64,000 nt of DNA from Actinoplanes auranticolor (GTDB lineage: Bacteria; Actinomycetota; Actinomycetes; Mycobacteriales; Micromonosporaceae), in NCBI RefSeq assembly GCF_018332655.1, contig NZ_BOQL01000034.1:34966-98965 (forward strand). The letters are read 5' to 3'. This document shows, piece by piece, positions 51,147 to 60,226 of the stretch; position 1 is the stretch's first letter, and every line of letters begins with the position of its first letter. The translations under genes and the position numbers were made by a program. The notes beneath the pieces are model-generated. The model ran no database searches. It had not been told where the DNA came from and saw only the letters and a program-made list of their open reading frames with translations.

Positions 51147-52510
51147 GCGGACACTCTACGGTGGCGCAGGCGGCGGGCCTGCCGGACGGCCAGCACGACC
51201 AGGACGGCGGTGACGACCAGCGCACCGGGCACGCGGGTGAACAGCGACCAGTTGTAGCCGGCCGGCAGGGTCAGCGTGGCCGCGAGCGCGCTCAGGCCCA
51301 GCACCCAGCGCCGTTCCGCGGTGGTGGCGGCCAGCACGGCGAGGGGCCAGAACGCGTACCAGGGGTGGAAGACAGGCGCGCAGAGCACCGTCACGCCCAG
51401 CGCCCAGCCGGCGCCCGGGAGCGCTCCGCCGTCGCGGGCCCGCCACCACAGCACGGGCAGCAGCACCACCAGCAGCAGCACGCCGAGGACGCGGGTCGCT
51501 CCCACGGCGTCCACCCCGGTGACGGTCTGCACGGTCAGTCCGACGGCGGTCGACGGCGACGTCCACGCCACGGTGTCGCCGCTGCGCAGCAGTCCCGCGA
51601 TCCAGCCCAGGCCGCGCCCGGAGACCAGGGACACCAGGCCCACGGCGCCGGCGGCACCGGCGGCGATCAGGGCCGCGGGCCGCCACAGGGCCCGTACCGG
51701 CGAGGACGGTGGCACCGCCGCGAGGACGGCGAAAGGCAGCACGACGACCGCGGTGGCTTTGACCGCCACGGCCAGGCCCAGCGCCACCCCGGCCGCGACC
51801 AGCAGCGCCGGGGACGGACGGGCGGCGACCAGGGCCAGCCCCACCACCAGCAGACCCACCATCAGCGCGTCGTTGTGGGCGCCGGAGACCAGGTGGATCA
51901 GCACCAGCGGACAGGCCAGCACCGTCCACACCGCGCGGGCCGGGTCGATGCCCGCGCGCCGGGCCAGCACCGGCAGCCCGGCCGCGACCAGGCCCAGCCC
52001 GGCCAGGGCGATGACCCGCAGCCCGGCGATCACCCCGGCCAGCGAATCGCCGAGGGCGACGGCCCAGCCCGCCAGCAGCAGGAAGAGCGGACCGTAGGGC
52101 GCCGGCGAGGTGCGCCAGGTGGTCGACACGGAACCCAGCCACGGGCAGCCGAAATCCTGCACGCCCCCGGCATACGGGTCGCCCCCGGCGTGCTGGACGA
52201 AACCCTGGCAGGCGTACGAGTAGACGTCCTCACTGCCCAGCGGCAGCATCGGCAGCACCGGCAGCATCCACAGCCCCGCGGTGACCAGCGCCCACCGCGT
52301 CGACGGCACCCGGTGGCGCCCGAACCACCAAGCGCACAGCAACGCCGCCAGGCCGAGCACCCAGCACAGCGGCAGCAGCACGCCCTCGCGCCCGGCGAGC
52401 ATCGTGCCGGGCGTGACCGTGGTCCCCCGGGCGAACGGCGAACCGCCGAGGTAGGCGGCCGCCGCGACCAGCACGCTCCCGGCCAGCCCGCCCCACCTGA
52501 TCAGCCTCAC
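51143..52510 (-). CDS. MptB-like polyprenol-phosphomannose-dependent mannosyltransferase
   Basis: A 455-residue membrane protein with about 12 helices. SEDVYSYACQGFVQHAGGDP carries the acidic GT-C motif in the first large loop, and TSPAPYGPLFLLLAG and VSGAHNDALMVGLLVVGLAL match the alpha-1,6-mannosyltransferase (MptB) family. It is paralogous to the upstream gene; both keep the CQG-hairpin and the APYGP/TPYGP motif. The GTG at 52510 overlaps the upstream stop by 4 nt. The acceptor, perhaps a lipomannan precursor, is inferred. Confidence 0.85.
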   Translation of the reverse strand: MRLIRWGGLAGSVLVAAAAYLGGSPFARGTTVTPGTMLAGREGVLLPLCWVLGLAALLCAWWFGRHRVPSTRWALVTAGLWMLPVLPMLPLGSEDVYSYACQGFVQHAGGDPYAGGVQDFGCPWLGSVSTTWRTSPAPYGPLFLLLAGWAVALGDSLAGVIAGLRVIALAGLGLVAAGLPVLARRAGIDPARAVWTVLACPLVLIHLVSGAHNDALMVGLLVVGLALVAARPSPALLVAAGVALGLAVAVKATAVVVLPFAVLAAVPPSSPVRALWRPAALIAAGAAGAVGLVSLVSGRGLGWIAGLLRSGDTVAWTSPSTAVGLTVQTVTGVDAVGATRVLGVLLLVVLLPVLWWRARDGGALPGAGWALGVTVLCAPVFHPWYAFWPLAVLAATTAERRWVLGLSALAATLTLPAGYNWSLFTRVPGALVVTAVLVVLAVRQARRLRHRRVSA

Positions 52511-53925
52511 GCCGCGGTCACCAGTTCCCTCCCGCGCAGCCAGGTCACGCTGCGGTACGCGACCCAGCCGATCAGGACGATCATCGCGAACGACATCGGC
52601 ACGCCCAGCGGCCGGAACACCCCGGTGCCCTCGGGCAGGATGGTGGCCATCGCGAAGACCACCGTCCCGGCCAGCCACCGGGCCCGTGCGGTGCCGACCG
52701 CGAACAACGCCAGCGGCCAGATCAGGTACCAGGGCTGGGTGATCGGCGCGAAGAAGATCACCGCGAGCAGCGCCAGCCCAGCTCCGACCAGCGGATCGCG
52801 GTCCCGGGAACGCCACAGGATCACCAGCAGGGACACCCCGAGCAGCACCAGCGCCACCGCGCGCACCGCCGGCACGACCCCGAGGTCGGCGCCGAACCAG
52901 CGGCCGGCCGCCTCGACGGCCAGACCCACGGCGGTCGGCGGGGACGACCAGTTCACCGACTCCCCCGCGCCGGACAGCGCGGTCAGCCAGCCCAGGCCCA
53001 GCCCCGAGGCGAACGAGCCGGCCACCAGCACGGCGAGCGCGGCACCGACGACCGCTCCCCCGCGCTTGATCAGCCCGGCCCAGCCCGCGGCCCGCAGTCC
53101 ACCGACGGCGAGCAGCGCCGCGAACGGCAGCACCACCCCGATCGTGATCTTGATGGAGATGGCCAGGCCGAGCAGGGCCCCGCCGATCAGCAGGGTGGTC
53201 CAGCTCTTGACCGGCGCTGCCAGCACCGCGAGACCGGCGACCATGAACGCCACCGTGAGCGCGTCGTTGTGGCCGCCGCCGATCAGGTGCACCGGCACCA
53301 GCGGGCAGCAGAGCACCAGCCACAGCGCCCGGTCGACGGGCGCGCCGACGCGCCGCGCCAGCACGGGCAGGCAGGCGGCGATCGCGACGACGCCCAGCAC
53401 GGCGAGGACCCGGAAGGAGATCAGGGCGGCCAGCTGCGAACCGAACGCGGCGGCCAGCCCGGCCAGGACGAGAAAGACCGGGCCGTACGGGGTGGGCGTG
53501 TCGCGCCAGACCACGGAGACCGAGTCCAGCCAGGGACAGGGCTGGGCCGAGACCCCGACCAGGTACGGGTTGAAGCCGGCGTGCACCAGGGCGCCCTGGC
53601 AGGCGTTCGCGTACATGTCCCGGCTGGCCAGCGGCGGCACGACCAGCAGCGGGGCGGACCAGAGGGCGGCGGTGACCAGGATCCACCGAGGGGTGAGCTG
53701 CAGGCGGCGGCCGTACCACCAGGCGACGCAGAGGGCGGTCAGGCCGGCGAACCACAGCAGCAGGATGAGGGCGCCGGCCGGCTCGCGCAGCACGCTGACC
53801 ACGTTCACGTTGCGGCGGATGAAGGGCGCGGCGCCGTAGAGGAACGCGTCCACCGCGCAGCACACGGCACCGAAGAAGCCCAGCCAGCGCAGGAACGCGG
53901 GGCGGGCCAGCAGCCCTGAGATCAT
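52507..53925 (-). CDS. MptB-like polyprenol-phosphomannose-dependent mannosyltransferase
   Basis: A 472-residue polytopic GT-C protein. ASRDMYANACQGALVHAGFN holds the Arg-Asp catalytic-type motif of the first external loop, and DTPTPYGPVFLVLAG and IGGGHNDALTVAFMVAGLAV match the MptB family. It is the paralogue of the next gene and first of three overlapping glycosyltransferase genes. A 66-nt gap separates it from the upstream membrane protein gene. Confidence 0.85.
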   Translation of the reverse strand: MISGLLARPAFLRWLGFFGAVCCAVDAFLYGAAPFIRRNVNVVSVLREPAGALILLLWFAGLTALCVAWWYGRRLQLTPRWILVTAALWSAPLLVVPPLASRDMYANACQGALVHAGFNPYLVGVSAQPCPWLDSVSVVWRDTPTPYGPVFLVLAGLAAAFGSQLAALISFRVLAVLGVVAIAACLPVLARRVGAPVDRALWLVLCCPLVPVHLIGGGHNDALTVAFMVAGLAVLAAPVKSWTTLLIGGALLGLAISIKITIGVVLPFAALLAVGGLRAAGWAGLIKRGGAVVGAALAVLVAGSFASGLGLGWLTALSGAGESVNWSSPPTAVGLAVEAAGRWFGADLGVVPAVRAVALVLLGVSLLVILWRSRDRDPLVGAGLALLAVIFFAPITQPWYLIWPLALFAVGTARARWLAGTVVFAMATILPEGTGVFRPLGVPMSFAMIVLIGWVAYRSVTWLRGRELVTAA

Positions 53926-53991
53926 GACAACGGCCTCGTGCGGACCCCTCGTGACCGTGGCATGCGCGTCAGCGTACCCATCGGCTTGCGC

Positions 53992-55590
53992 TCAGCACGC
54001 CGGTCCGGGCCGCAGCGAGCTGGTGAGCCGGAACTCACCCGGGGTGGTGACGCGCAGCTCCGTCCAGCCCTCCGGTCCGGGGGCCAGGCAGGCTCCCGGG
54101 CCGCGCACGCTGAGCCAGCGCGACCAGTGCACCCGGACCAGCACGTCGGCGCGCGCCGGGACGCGCACGGTGACGCCGCCGCGGTCGCTGCGCGCGAGCT
54201 CGGCCGGCACCGACACCAGCGGCTGCGCGTCGGTGACCTCGTAGAGGCGCCAGGTGTCGTTCTGCCACACCGGGCGCAGCTCCGGCAATCCGGCGAGGAC
54301 CAGGGCGGACTCGGTGCGGGCGTACCGGTCGGGCACCGAGCCGGGGGCGATGGCGACGTAGGTGACGGCGTTGGCGCGCAGCCAGGTCACGTAGTCCTGC
54401 GGGGACAGGACGTCGCGGTAGAACAGGGCGTTGCGGTCCGTGTCGACCTGGCGTTCCCAGCCGCGGGCCAGCGGGACCTGCGCGGCGGCGTACACGGACT
54501 CCCAGTGGTCCCGCAGCGGGACCACCTCGACCCGGCCCGGTTCCCGCCGGGCCAGCTCCTCGACCAGCGGCCGATGGAACGACGGGCGCGACTCGGGCGA
54601 CCCCGCGCGGCCCAGGTCACCGGTGACCACGAACGGCTGCCACCAGAAGACGGCCACGAGCAGCAGGGCCGGCCGGACCCGCCCGAACCCGACCAGGGCG
54701 GCCAGCACCGGGATCGTGAACAACATGGGCAGCCGCAGCGCGTTGGAACCGATCGGGCTGGGCAGATAGAACGCACCGAGCAGCAGGACGACGGTCAGCG
54801 CCGCCCCGATCCGCACGGCGAGCCAGCGCGGCGGAACGACCACGGCGACCAGCACGGCGAGCGCGACATGGATCTTCATGGACTCGGCGGTGAAAGGTTG
54901 CCGGCCGCCGTTGCCGAAGAGCAGGGCCATGGGGGCCAGCGCCAGCACCGGGCCCAGGCAGAGGGCCAGCGCCTGCGGCCAGTGGGCGTCCGGGCGCCAC
55001 GACCGGAAGCCGGCCCGGACCGGGCCGGTGAGCAGCAGGGCCGCGCCCGCCAGGCCGGCGAAGAGGCCGGCGACAGGGCTGGCCCAGGTGGCCAGGGCGC
55101 CCAGTCCGAAGACGGCAACGATCCGCCCGCGCCTCCGCCATCCCGATCCGGCGTCGGCTGCGGCGCACAGGGCGGCCAGGGCGAGGGCCAGGCCCACCGC
55201 GAAGGTGATCCGGCCGCTGGCCAGGTTGGCCGCGAAGACCAGCACGCCGAGCAGGGCACCCGCCAGCGGCCGCCGCACCCCGGTGCGCCACAGCAGCCAC
55301 CCGAAGAGGACCGAGGCGGCCACCGCCGCCAGCGCCCCGAGCACGCGCATCCCGATCAGTGATCCCAGCGGCGCCGTCAGCAGGCTGTAGCCGAACTGGC
55401 CGACCCCGCCGTACCAGCCGAAGTCGACCGGCGCCCAGCCGTGGGCGGCGAAGAACTCCGCGCGGGCCTGCTGCGCGGCCAGGTCAGTGCCCATGGCCGG
55501 GGCCAGCAGGAACGCGACCGCCAGCGCCACGGCGGCGCCGAGCGTCGGCGCCAGCACCCTCAGGAGCCCGCGCCGGTGCTCCTCATGCAT
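53992..55590 (-). CDS. Polytopic membrane protein, putative GT-C-like
   Basis: A 532-residue protein with about ten N-terminal helices and a soluble C-terminal region from about residue 370 (LPELRPVWQNDTWRLYEVTD; VRVPARADVLVRVHWSRWLS). An early loop has VDFGWYGGVGQFGYSLLTAP. The layout resembles membrane sugar transferases or flippases, but no defining catalytic motif is seen. Its ATG overlaps the glnE stop by 8 nt, so it is translated from the same message. Confidence 0.75.
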   Translation of the reverse strand: MHEEHRRGLLRVLAPTLGAAVALAVAFLLAPAMGTDLAAQQARAEFFAAHGWAPVDFGWYGGVGQFGYSLLTAPLGSLIGMRVLGALAAVAASVLFGWLLWRTGVRRPLAGALLGVLVFAANLASGRITFAVGLALALAALCAAADAGSGWRRRGRIVAVFGLGALATWASPVAGLFAGLAGAALLLTGPVRAGFRSWRPDAHWPQALALCLGPVLALAPMALLFGNGGRQPFTAESMKIHVALAVLVAVVVPPRWLAVRIGAALTVVLLLGAFYLPSPIGSNALRLPMLFTIPVLAALVGFGRVRPALLLVAVFWWQPFVVTGDLGRAGSPESRPSFHRPLVEELARREPGRVEVVPLRDHWESVYAAAQVPLARGWERQVDTDRNALFYRDVLSPQDYVTWLRANAVTYVAIAPGSVPDRYARTESALVLAGLPELRPVWQNDTWRLYEVTDAQPLVSVPAELARSDRGGVTVRVPARADVLVRVHWSRWLSVRGPGACLAPGPEGWTELRVTTPGEFRLTSSLRPGPAC

Positions 55591-58500
55591 CGAGGACGCG
55601 CTCCATCGCCGCCCGCGAACGCCGGGTCATGCGCAGGTACCGGTCCACGAACTCACCCGGGTCGCCGCCGCCGAGCAGCAGCACCACCCCGGCCAGTTCC
55701 ACGCCGTGGCGCGGGAGCTGGTCGGTCGGGCGGCCCCGGACCAGGGTGAGCGCATTGCGGACCTGGGCCGCCAGCGTCCAGCCCGCGGTCATCGCCGCCG
55801 CGTCCACCTTGTCGATCAGCTTCGCCCGCAGCTCGGCGGAGAGCGCCTCCAGGGTGCGGGTCATCCGCAACGCGGGCAGCGCGTACCCGTGGCGCAGCTG
55901 CAGCAGCTGCACCGCCCACTCGACGTCGGCGAGGCCGCCCCGGCCGAGCTTGGTGTGCGTGTTCGGGTCCGCTCCGCGGGGCAGCCGCTCGGTCTCCACC
56001 CGCGCCTTGATCCGCCGGATCTCGATGACCTGCTCGCGGGTCAGGCCCCCGCTGGGATAGCGCATCCCGTCGGCGAGCTGCTCGAACTCGCGGCCCAGTT
56101 CCGCGTCGCCGGCCACGAACCGGGCCCGCAGCAACGCCTGCGACTCCCACACCTTCGACCAGCGGGCGTAGTACTGCGCGTAGGCGTTGAGGCTGCGCAC
56201 CAGCGGGCCCTGGCGGCCCTCAGGGCGCAGGTCGGCGTCGACACCGAGCGGCGGGTCGGGCGCCGGGGCCCCGAGGGTACGGCGCATCTCCTCGGCGATG
56301 GCGTGGGCCGAGGCGCTGGCCTGACCGTCGGACATGCCCTCCGGCGGGGCGTAGACGAACAGCACGTCGGCGTCGGAGGGGTAGCTCAGCTCGTACCCGC
56401 CGAGCCGGCCCATGCCGATCACCGCGAACCGCAGTCCCTCCGGGCCGGGATGCACCCGCCGGGCGGCGTGCAGCGCCGCGCCCAGCGTCGCGTCGGCGAC
56501 GTCGGAGAGGGCGATGCCGATCGCGTGCACGTCCAGCGGCTGCGCCGGGGCCAGCTCGCCGGCCCGGCTCAGGATGTCGGCGCAGGCCAGCCGGAACAAC
56601 TCGCGGCGGCGCAGAGCCCGGACAGCGGTGATGGCCTTGGTCGCGTCGGTGGTGTCGGCGGCCAGATGCCGGTCCGCGGCGGCGATGAACCCGTCGCGCA
56701 GCACGTCGCGGGGGCGCGGCTGCAGCTCGGCGTCGTCGGCGAGCAGCCGCAGCGCCTCCGGGTCGCGGGTGAGCAGATCGGTGGCGTACCGCGACAGGCT
56801 CAGCACCCGGGCCAGCCGGCGCGCGACCGGGCCGCCGTCGCGCAGCAGGCGCAGATACCAGGGGGTGGTGCCCAGCTTCTCCGAGACGTGCCGGTAGCTG
56901 AGCAGGCCGCGGTCGGGCTCGGGCGAGTCCGCGAAGTCCTGCAGCAGCATCGGCAGCAGGGTGCGCTGGATCGCCGCCGTACGGCTGACCCCGCCGGTCA
57001 GCGACTGCAGGTGGCGCAGCGCCCCGGCCGGGTCGGCGAAGCCCAGGATCTCCAGGCGGCGCCCGGCCGACTCGGGTGTCATCCGCAGCGCCTCGGCCGG
57101 CACCCGGGCGACCGCCTCCAGCAGCGGCTGGTAGAGCAGCTTGGCGTGCAGCCGGCGGACGTGCGCGGCGTGGCCCACCCAGTCGGACCGGAACGCCTCG
57201 ACCGCGTCGCGCCCGGCCAGCGCCTTGTAGCCCAGGGCGGCGGCGAGCCAGCGCAGCGCCTTCGGGTCGTCCGGCACGGTGTGCGTCCGCCGCAGGTTCT
57301 GCAACTGCAGCCGATGCTCGACGCTGCGCAGGAAGCGGTAGCCGCGCAGCAGCGTCTCGCCGTCCTCGCGGCCCACGTACCCGCCCGCCACCAGCGCGCG
57401 CAGCGCGGCCAGGGTGCCGGGCTCGCGCAGCGTCTCGTCGATCCGGCCGTGCACGAGCTGGAGCAGCTGCACGGCGAACTCGATGTCGCGCAGGCCACCG
57501 GGGCCGCGCTTGATCTCGCGCTCGACCTCGCGGGCGGGCACGTTGTCGATGATCTTGCGGCGCATGTCCCGGACGTCCTCGACCGCCTCGGGACGCTCGG
57601 CCGCGTGCCAGACCAGCGGGGCCAGGTCGTCGATCCACTCCGCCGCCAGGTCCAGGTCACCGGCCGCCGGACGGGCCTTGAGCAGCGCCTGGAACTCCCA
57701 GGTGCGGGCCCAGCGGCGGTAGTACGCCTGGTGGCTGGCCAGGGTGCGGACCAGCGGGCCACGGTTGCCCTCCGGGCGCAGCGCGGCGTCGACCGGCCAG
57801 GCCACGTGTCCGCACACCTCGATGAGCCGGGCCGCGACGGCGGTGCCCGCGCTGAGGTCCTCGTCACCGGCGGCCACGAAGATGACGTCCACGTCGGACA
57901 CGTAGTTGAGCTCGTAGCCGCCGCACTTGCCCATCGCGACGACCGCCAGGCGGGGCGGGGCGGTGCCCGCGGGCAGCCCGGCGAGCGCGATCGCGTACGC
58001 CGCCGCGAGGGTCTCGTCGGCCAGCCGGGACAACGCGGCCATGGTCGGCTCGAGGCCCCGCCCGCCGGTCAGGTCGGCGGCGACGATACGCAGCAGCGCC
58101 ATCCGGTACGCGGTGCGCAGCAGCGGGACGGTCGGCGGGCCCTCCCCCGTCGAGTCGCCGAACTCCAGGTGCCCCTCCGCGTTCGGCGGCAGGCCGGTCT
58201 TGCCGGTGGCCAGCACCCGCCACTGGTCCGGGTTGGCGACCAGGTGGTCACCCAGTGCGGACGAGGCGCCGAGCACCGCGACCAGCCGGCGCCGCAGGCC
58301 CGCGTCGGAGTAGACGGCGTGCAGTACGGCGTCGGCCGCCGGGCTGTCGGAGATCTCCTCGCCGGGCCCGGTCACCGGACCGCCGCTGCCGCGCTGGGCC
58401 GCCCGGGCCACCGCGTCGACCATGCGGTGCAGCTGGCGCAGGGCGAGGGTGGGATCCGCGGCCCGGGACAGGGCGTGGATCAGCTCACCGGCGTCCCCGT

Positions 58501-58618
58501 CGACCGGGGCCTGCGCCTCGGCGTCCCACAGCCGCAGCCCGCCGGGGCCGAGCAGGTCGGCGGCGCGGGTGCCGTTGTCGGCGAAGCCGTACCGGGCCAG
58601 CCGGCTGGGCCTGGTCAT
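55583..58618 (-). CDS. glnE: Bifunctional glutamine synthetase adenylyltransferase/adenylyl-removing enzyme
   Basis: A 1,011-residue enzyme that adenylylates and deadenylylates GlnA1. Two nucleotidyltransferase domains are clear: the N-terminal one at about 232-246 (GGYELNYVSDVDVIF) and the C-terminal one at about 735-752 (GRLGGYELSYPSDADVLFVY), each with the paired metal-binding Asp residues. It matches Rv2221c in position. AAGGAGG lies 7 nt before the ATG. A short upstream frame ends in an ATGA overlap with this start. Confidence 0.96.
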   Translation of the reverse strand: MTRPSRLARYGFADNGTRAADLLGPGGLRLWDAEAQAPVDGDAGELIHALSRAADPTLALRQLHRMVDAVARAAQRGSGGPVTGPGEEISDSPAADAVLHAVYSDAGLRRRLVAVLGASSALGDHLVANPDQWRVLATGKTGLPPNAEGHLEFGDSTGEGPPTVPLLRTAYRMALLRIVAADLTGGRGLEPTMAALSRLADETLAAAYAIALAGLPAGTAPPRLAVVAMGKCGGYELNYVSDVDVIFVAAGDEDLSAGTAVAARLIEVCGHVAWPVDAALRPEGNRGPLVRTLASHQAYYRRWARTWEFQALLKARPAAGDLDLAAEWIDDLAPLVWHAAERPEAVEDVRDMRRKIIDNVPAREVEREIKRGPGGLRDIEFAVQLLQLVHGRIDETLREPGTLAALRALVAGGYVGREDGETLLRGYRFLRSVEHRLQLQNLRRTHTVPDDPKALRWLAAALGYKALAGRDAVEAFRSDWVGHAAHVRRLHAKLLYQPLLEAVARVPAEALRMTPESAGRRLEILGFADPAGALRHLQSLTGGVSRTAAIQRTLLPMLLQDFADSPEPDRGLLSYRHVSEKLGTTPWYLRLLRDGGPVARRLARVLSLSRYATDLLTRDPEALRLLADDAELQPRPRDVLRDGFIAAADRHLAADTTDATKAITAVRALRRRELFRLACADILSRAGELAPAQPLDVHAIGIALSDVADATLGAALHAARRVHPGPEGLRFAVIGMGRLGGYELSYPSDADVLFVYAPPEGMSDGQASASAHAIAEEMRRTLGAPAPDPPLGVDADLRPEGRQGPLVRSLNAYAQYYARWSKVWESQALLRARFVAGDAELGREFEQLADGMRYPSGGLTREQVIEIRRIKARVETERLPRGADPNTHTKLGRGGLADVEWAVQLLQLRHGYALPALRMTRTLEALSAELRAKLIDKVDAAAMTAGWTLAAQVRNALTLVRGRPTDQLPRHGVELAGVVLLLGGGDPGEFVDRYLRMTRRSRAAMERVLDA

Positions 58619-58707
58619 GCGGCGCCCTCCTTCGGCATGCCCTTCCGGCCCTCGCCTGCGATGCCGTCGTTCGCCGCAGCCTGGTGCCGCTCGGTGCAGG
58701 CGGTCAT
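58615..58707 (-). CDS. Possible 30-codon leader ORF coupled to glnE
   Basis: A frame of 30 codons (MTACTERHQAAANDGIAGEG, then RKGMPKEGAA) starts 2 nt after the stop of the amidotransferase gene. It ends in TGA overlapping the glnE ATG. The overlap is suggestive of translational coupling, but a ribosome-binding site for its own start is weak and no conservation can be checked here. Confidence 0.35.
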   Translation of the reverse strand: MTACTERHQAAANDGIAGEGRKGMPKEGAA

Positions 58708-58709
58708 GC

Positions 58710-59495
58710 CTACTGCCCCAGCAGCGGGAGGGTGCGGATCGTGCCGGGATTGGGGATGTCGGCGTCGGGGAGGGTGCCGAGGGCCAGCGCGGCGAACCGG
58801 GCCGCGAACGGCTGCCAGACCTCCTCGACGTCGGGCAGGATCTCGGCCGTGGCGGCCACGACCGCCTCGGCGTCGTAGCCGAGCTCGTCGAGCGCCGCCA
58901 CGTCGGTGCGGGTCCAGTCGGCGATCATGCCGGCGTCGCACTCGATGTGGAACTGCAGGCCCCAGGCCCGGTCACCGAGCCGGAACGCCTGGTGCGGGTA
59001 GCGCGACGAGGCGGCCAGCAGCACCGCGCCGATGGGCAGCTCGGTGATCTCGTCGCTGTGCCACTGCACCACGTCGGGCAGCAGCGGCACGTACTTGAAC
59101 AGCGGGTCGCCGTCCGCGGCGTCGCGCCGGCCGACCAGGCCGGGCCCGATCTCCGGTCCGGACGTGCTGCGCTCGACCAGGCCGCCGTGCGCCGTCGCGA
59201 GCAACTGCCCGCCGAGGCAGACCCCGAGCGTGGGGACGTGGTGGCGGACCGCCTTGCGCAGCAATCCCTCCACGGCGGGGAACCAGGGTGCACCGGGATC
59301 GCCGGCGGCGTTCGGATAGGCGCTCTGGTCGCCGCCGAGCACGACCAGGGCCACGTGCTCGTCCAGCGTCCCGGGCAGCGGGTCGCCCAGATGCGGGCGC
59401 ACGACGGTCAGCTCCAGGCCGGCCTCGGTGAGCCACTCACCCAGCCTGCGGAGGTCGTCGGACGGATCGTTCTCGATTACCAGCGCTGTACCCAC
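58710..59495 (-). CDS. Class I glutamine amidotransferase-like protein
   Basis: A 261-residue stand-alone GATase1 domain with a complete triad: Cys93 in TLGVCLGGQLLA, His183 and Glu185 in QFHIECDAG. Such proteins hydrolyse glutamine or gamma-glutamyl compounds. TAGCCT (59502-59507, reverse strand) lies 6 nt before the GTG, so the mRNA is probably leaderless. It lies directly upstream of glnE on the same strand; a gamma-glutamyl substrate would fit the GlnA2 neighbourhood, but that is inference. Confidence 0.88.
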   Translation of the reverse strand: MGTALVIENDPSDDLRRLGEWLTEAGLELTVVRPHLGDPLPGTLDEHVALVVLGGDQSAYPNAAGDPGAPWFPAVEGLLRKAVRHHVPTLGVCLGGQLLATAHGGLVERSTSGPEIGPGLVGRRDAADGDPLFKYVPLLPDVVQWHSDEITELPIGAVLLAASSRYPHQAFRLGDRAWGLQFHIECDAGMIADWTRTDVAALDELGYDAEAVVAATAEILPDVEEVWQPFAARFAALALGTLPDADIPNPGTIRTLPLLGQ

Positions 59496-59617
59496 GCTCC
59501 GAGGCTATCGGGTGGGGCCGGCGCCGGCCCCCGGCCCACCCGTTCCCGTGGCTCACGGAAGAACTTGCCTGGGTTTTCCGCCGCGGGTGGGTCAGCCCTC
59601 GTGCCGGGCCGCGGTGA

Positions 59618-60055
59618 TCACGATCTCGTCCAGCGGGCCACGACCTCGTCGTCCTCCAGCTCACCGGTCTCGACGAAGCCCAGCGAGGCGTAGAGCGCCC
59701 GGGCGGCCTCGTTGGCGGGCGAGTAGCTGAGCGCGACGTTCGGGCAGTCCGGGTCGGCGGCCAGCCGCTCCACCAGCGCGCCGATCATGGCCCGGCCGAT
59801 CCCGGTGCGCTGCCGCGCGGCGTCGACCACGACCCCGCCGATCCACCGGCTGCGGTCGTCGTCGATCCCCCACATGCAGAAGCCGACGACCTCCCCGTCG
59901 CGCACGGCGGCCAGCGGCTGCCAGGTGTCGCCGTAGTTGCACAGGCAGAGGTAGTAGGTGACGGCATTGACGAACTCGCGCTGGCCGGGATGCACGGTGA
60001 GGGCGGCGCAGGCCCGCCAGTTGGCCGCGGTGACCGGCTCGATGGTGATGTCCAC
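59618..60055 (-). CDS. GNAT family N-acetyltransferase
   Basis: A 145-residue GNAT protein: VDITIEPVTAANWRACAALT at the N-terminus, GVVVDAARQRTGIGRAMIGA with the acetyl-CoA pyrophosphate-binding loop, and LSYSPANEAARALYASLGFV with the C-terminal Tyr. The GTG at 60055 is preferred because GAGG lies about 9 nt upstream; an ATG at 60064 adds three residues. Substrate unknown; the motif order resembles spermidine-type acetyltransferases. Confidence 0.85.
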   Translation of the reverse strand: MDITIEPVTAANWRACAALTVHPGQREFVNAVTYYLCLCNYGDTWQPLAAVRDGEVVGFCMWGIDDDRSRWIGGVVVDAARQRTGIGRAMIGALVERLAADPDCPNVALSYSPANEAARALYASLGFVETGELEDDEVVARWTRS

Positions 60056-60124
60056 GCCGGGCATCCTCGCCGACGACGGCCGGCCGGGCGACCGGTTTCA
60101 GCCCAGGGTCAGCTGCGTCACCGG

Positions 60125-60226
60125 GCCGGCGGCCGCACCCCCGGCCCGGTCACGCGATGCCGGCGGTCGAGCCCCCGGCCCGGCCCGGCAATACCGGCGG
60201 CCGAGCCCCCGGCGCGGTCAGGCGAT
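60125..60226. repeat. Three 34-bp imperfect tandem repeats
   Basis: Units at 60125-60158, 60159-60192 and 60193-60226 share CCGGCGG-n-CGAGCCCCCGGC-type sequence. They fill the gap between the GNAT and DUF350 genes, and the last unit overlaps the final codons of the DUF350 gene. No coding function is seen. Confidence 0.75.

Noticed and set aside
55487..59047. An 1,186-codon open frame on the forward strand opposite glnE.
   Set aside because: It lies antisense to the well-supported GlnE coding sequence and reads as Gln/Arg/Val-rich noise.
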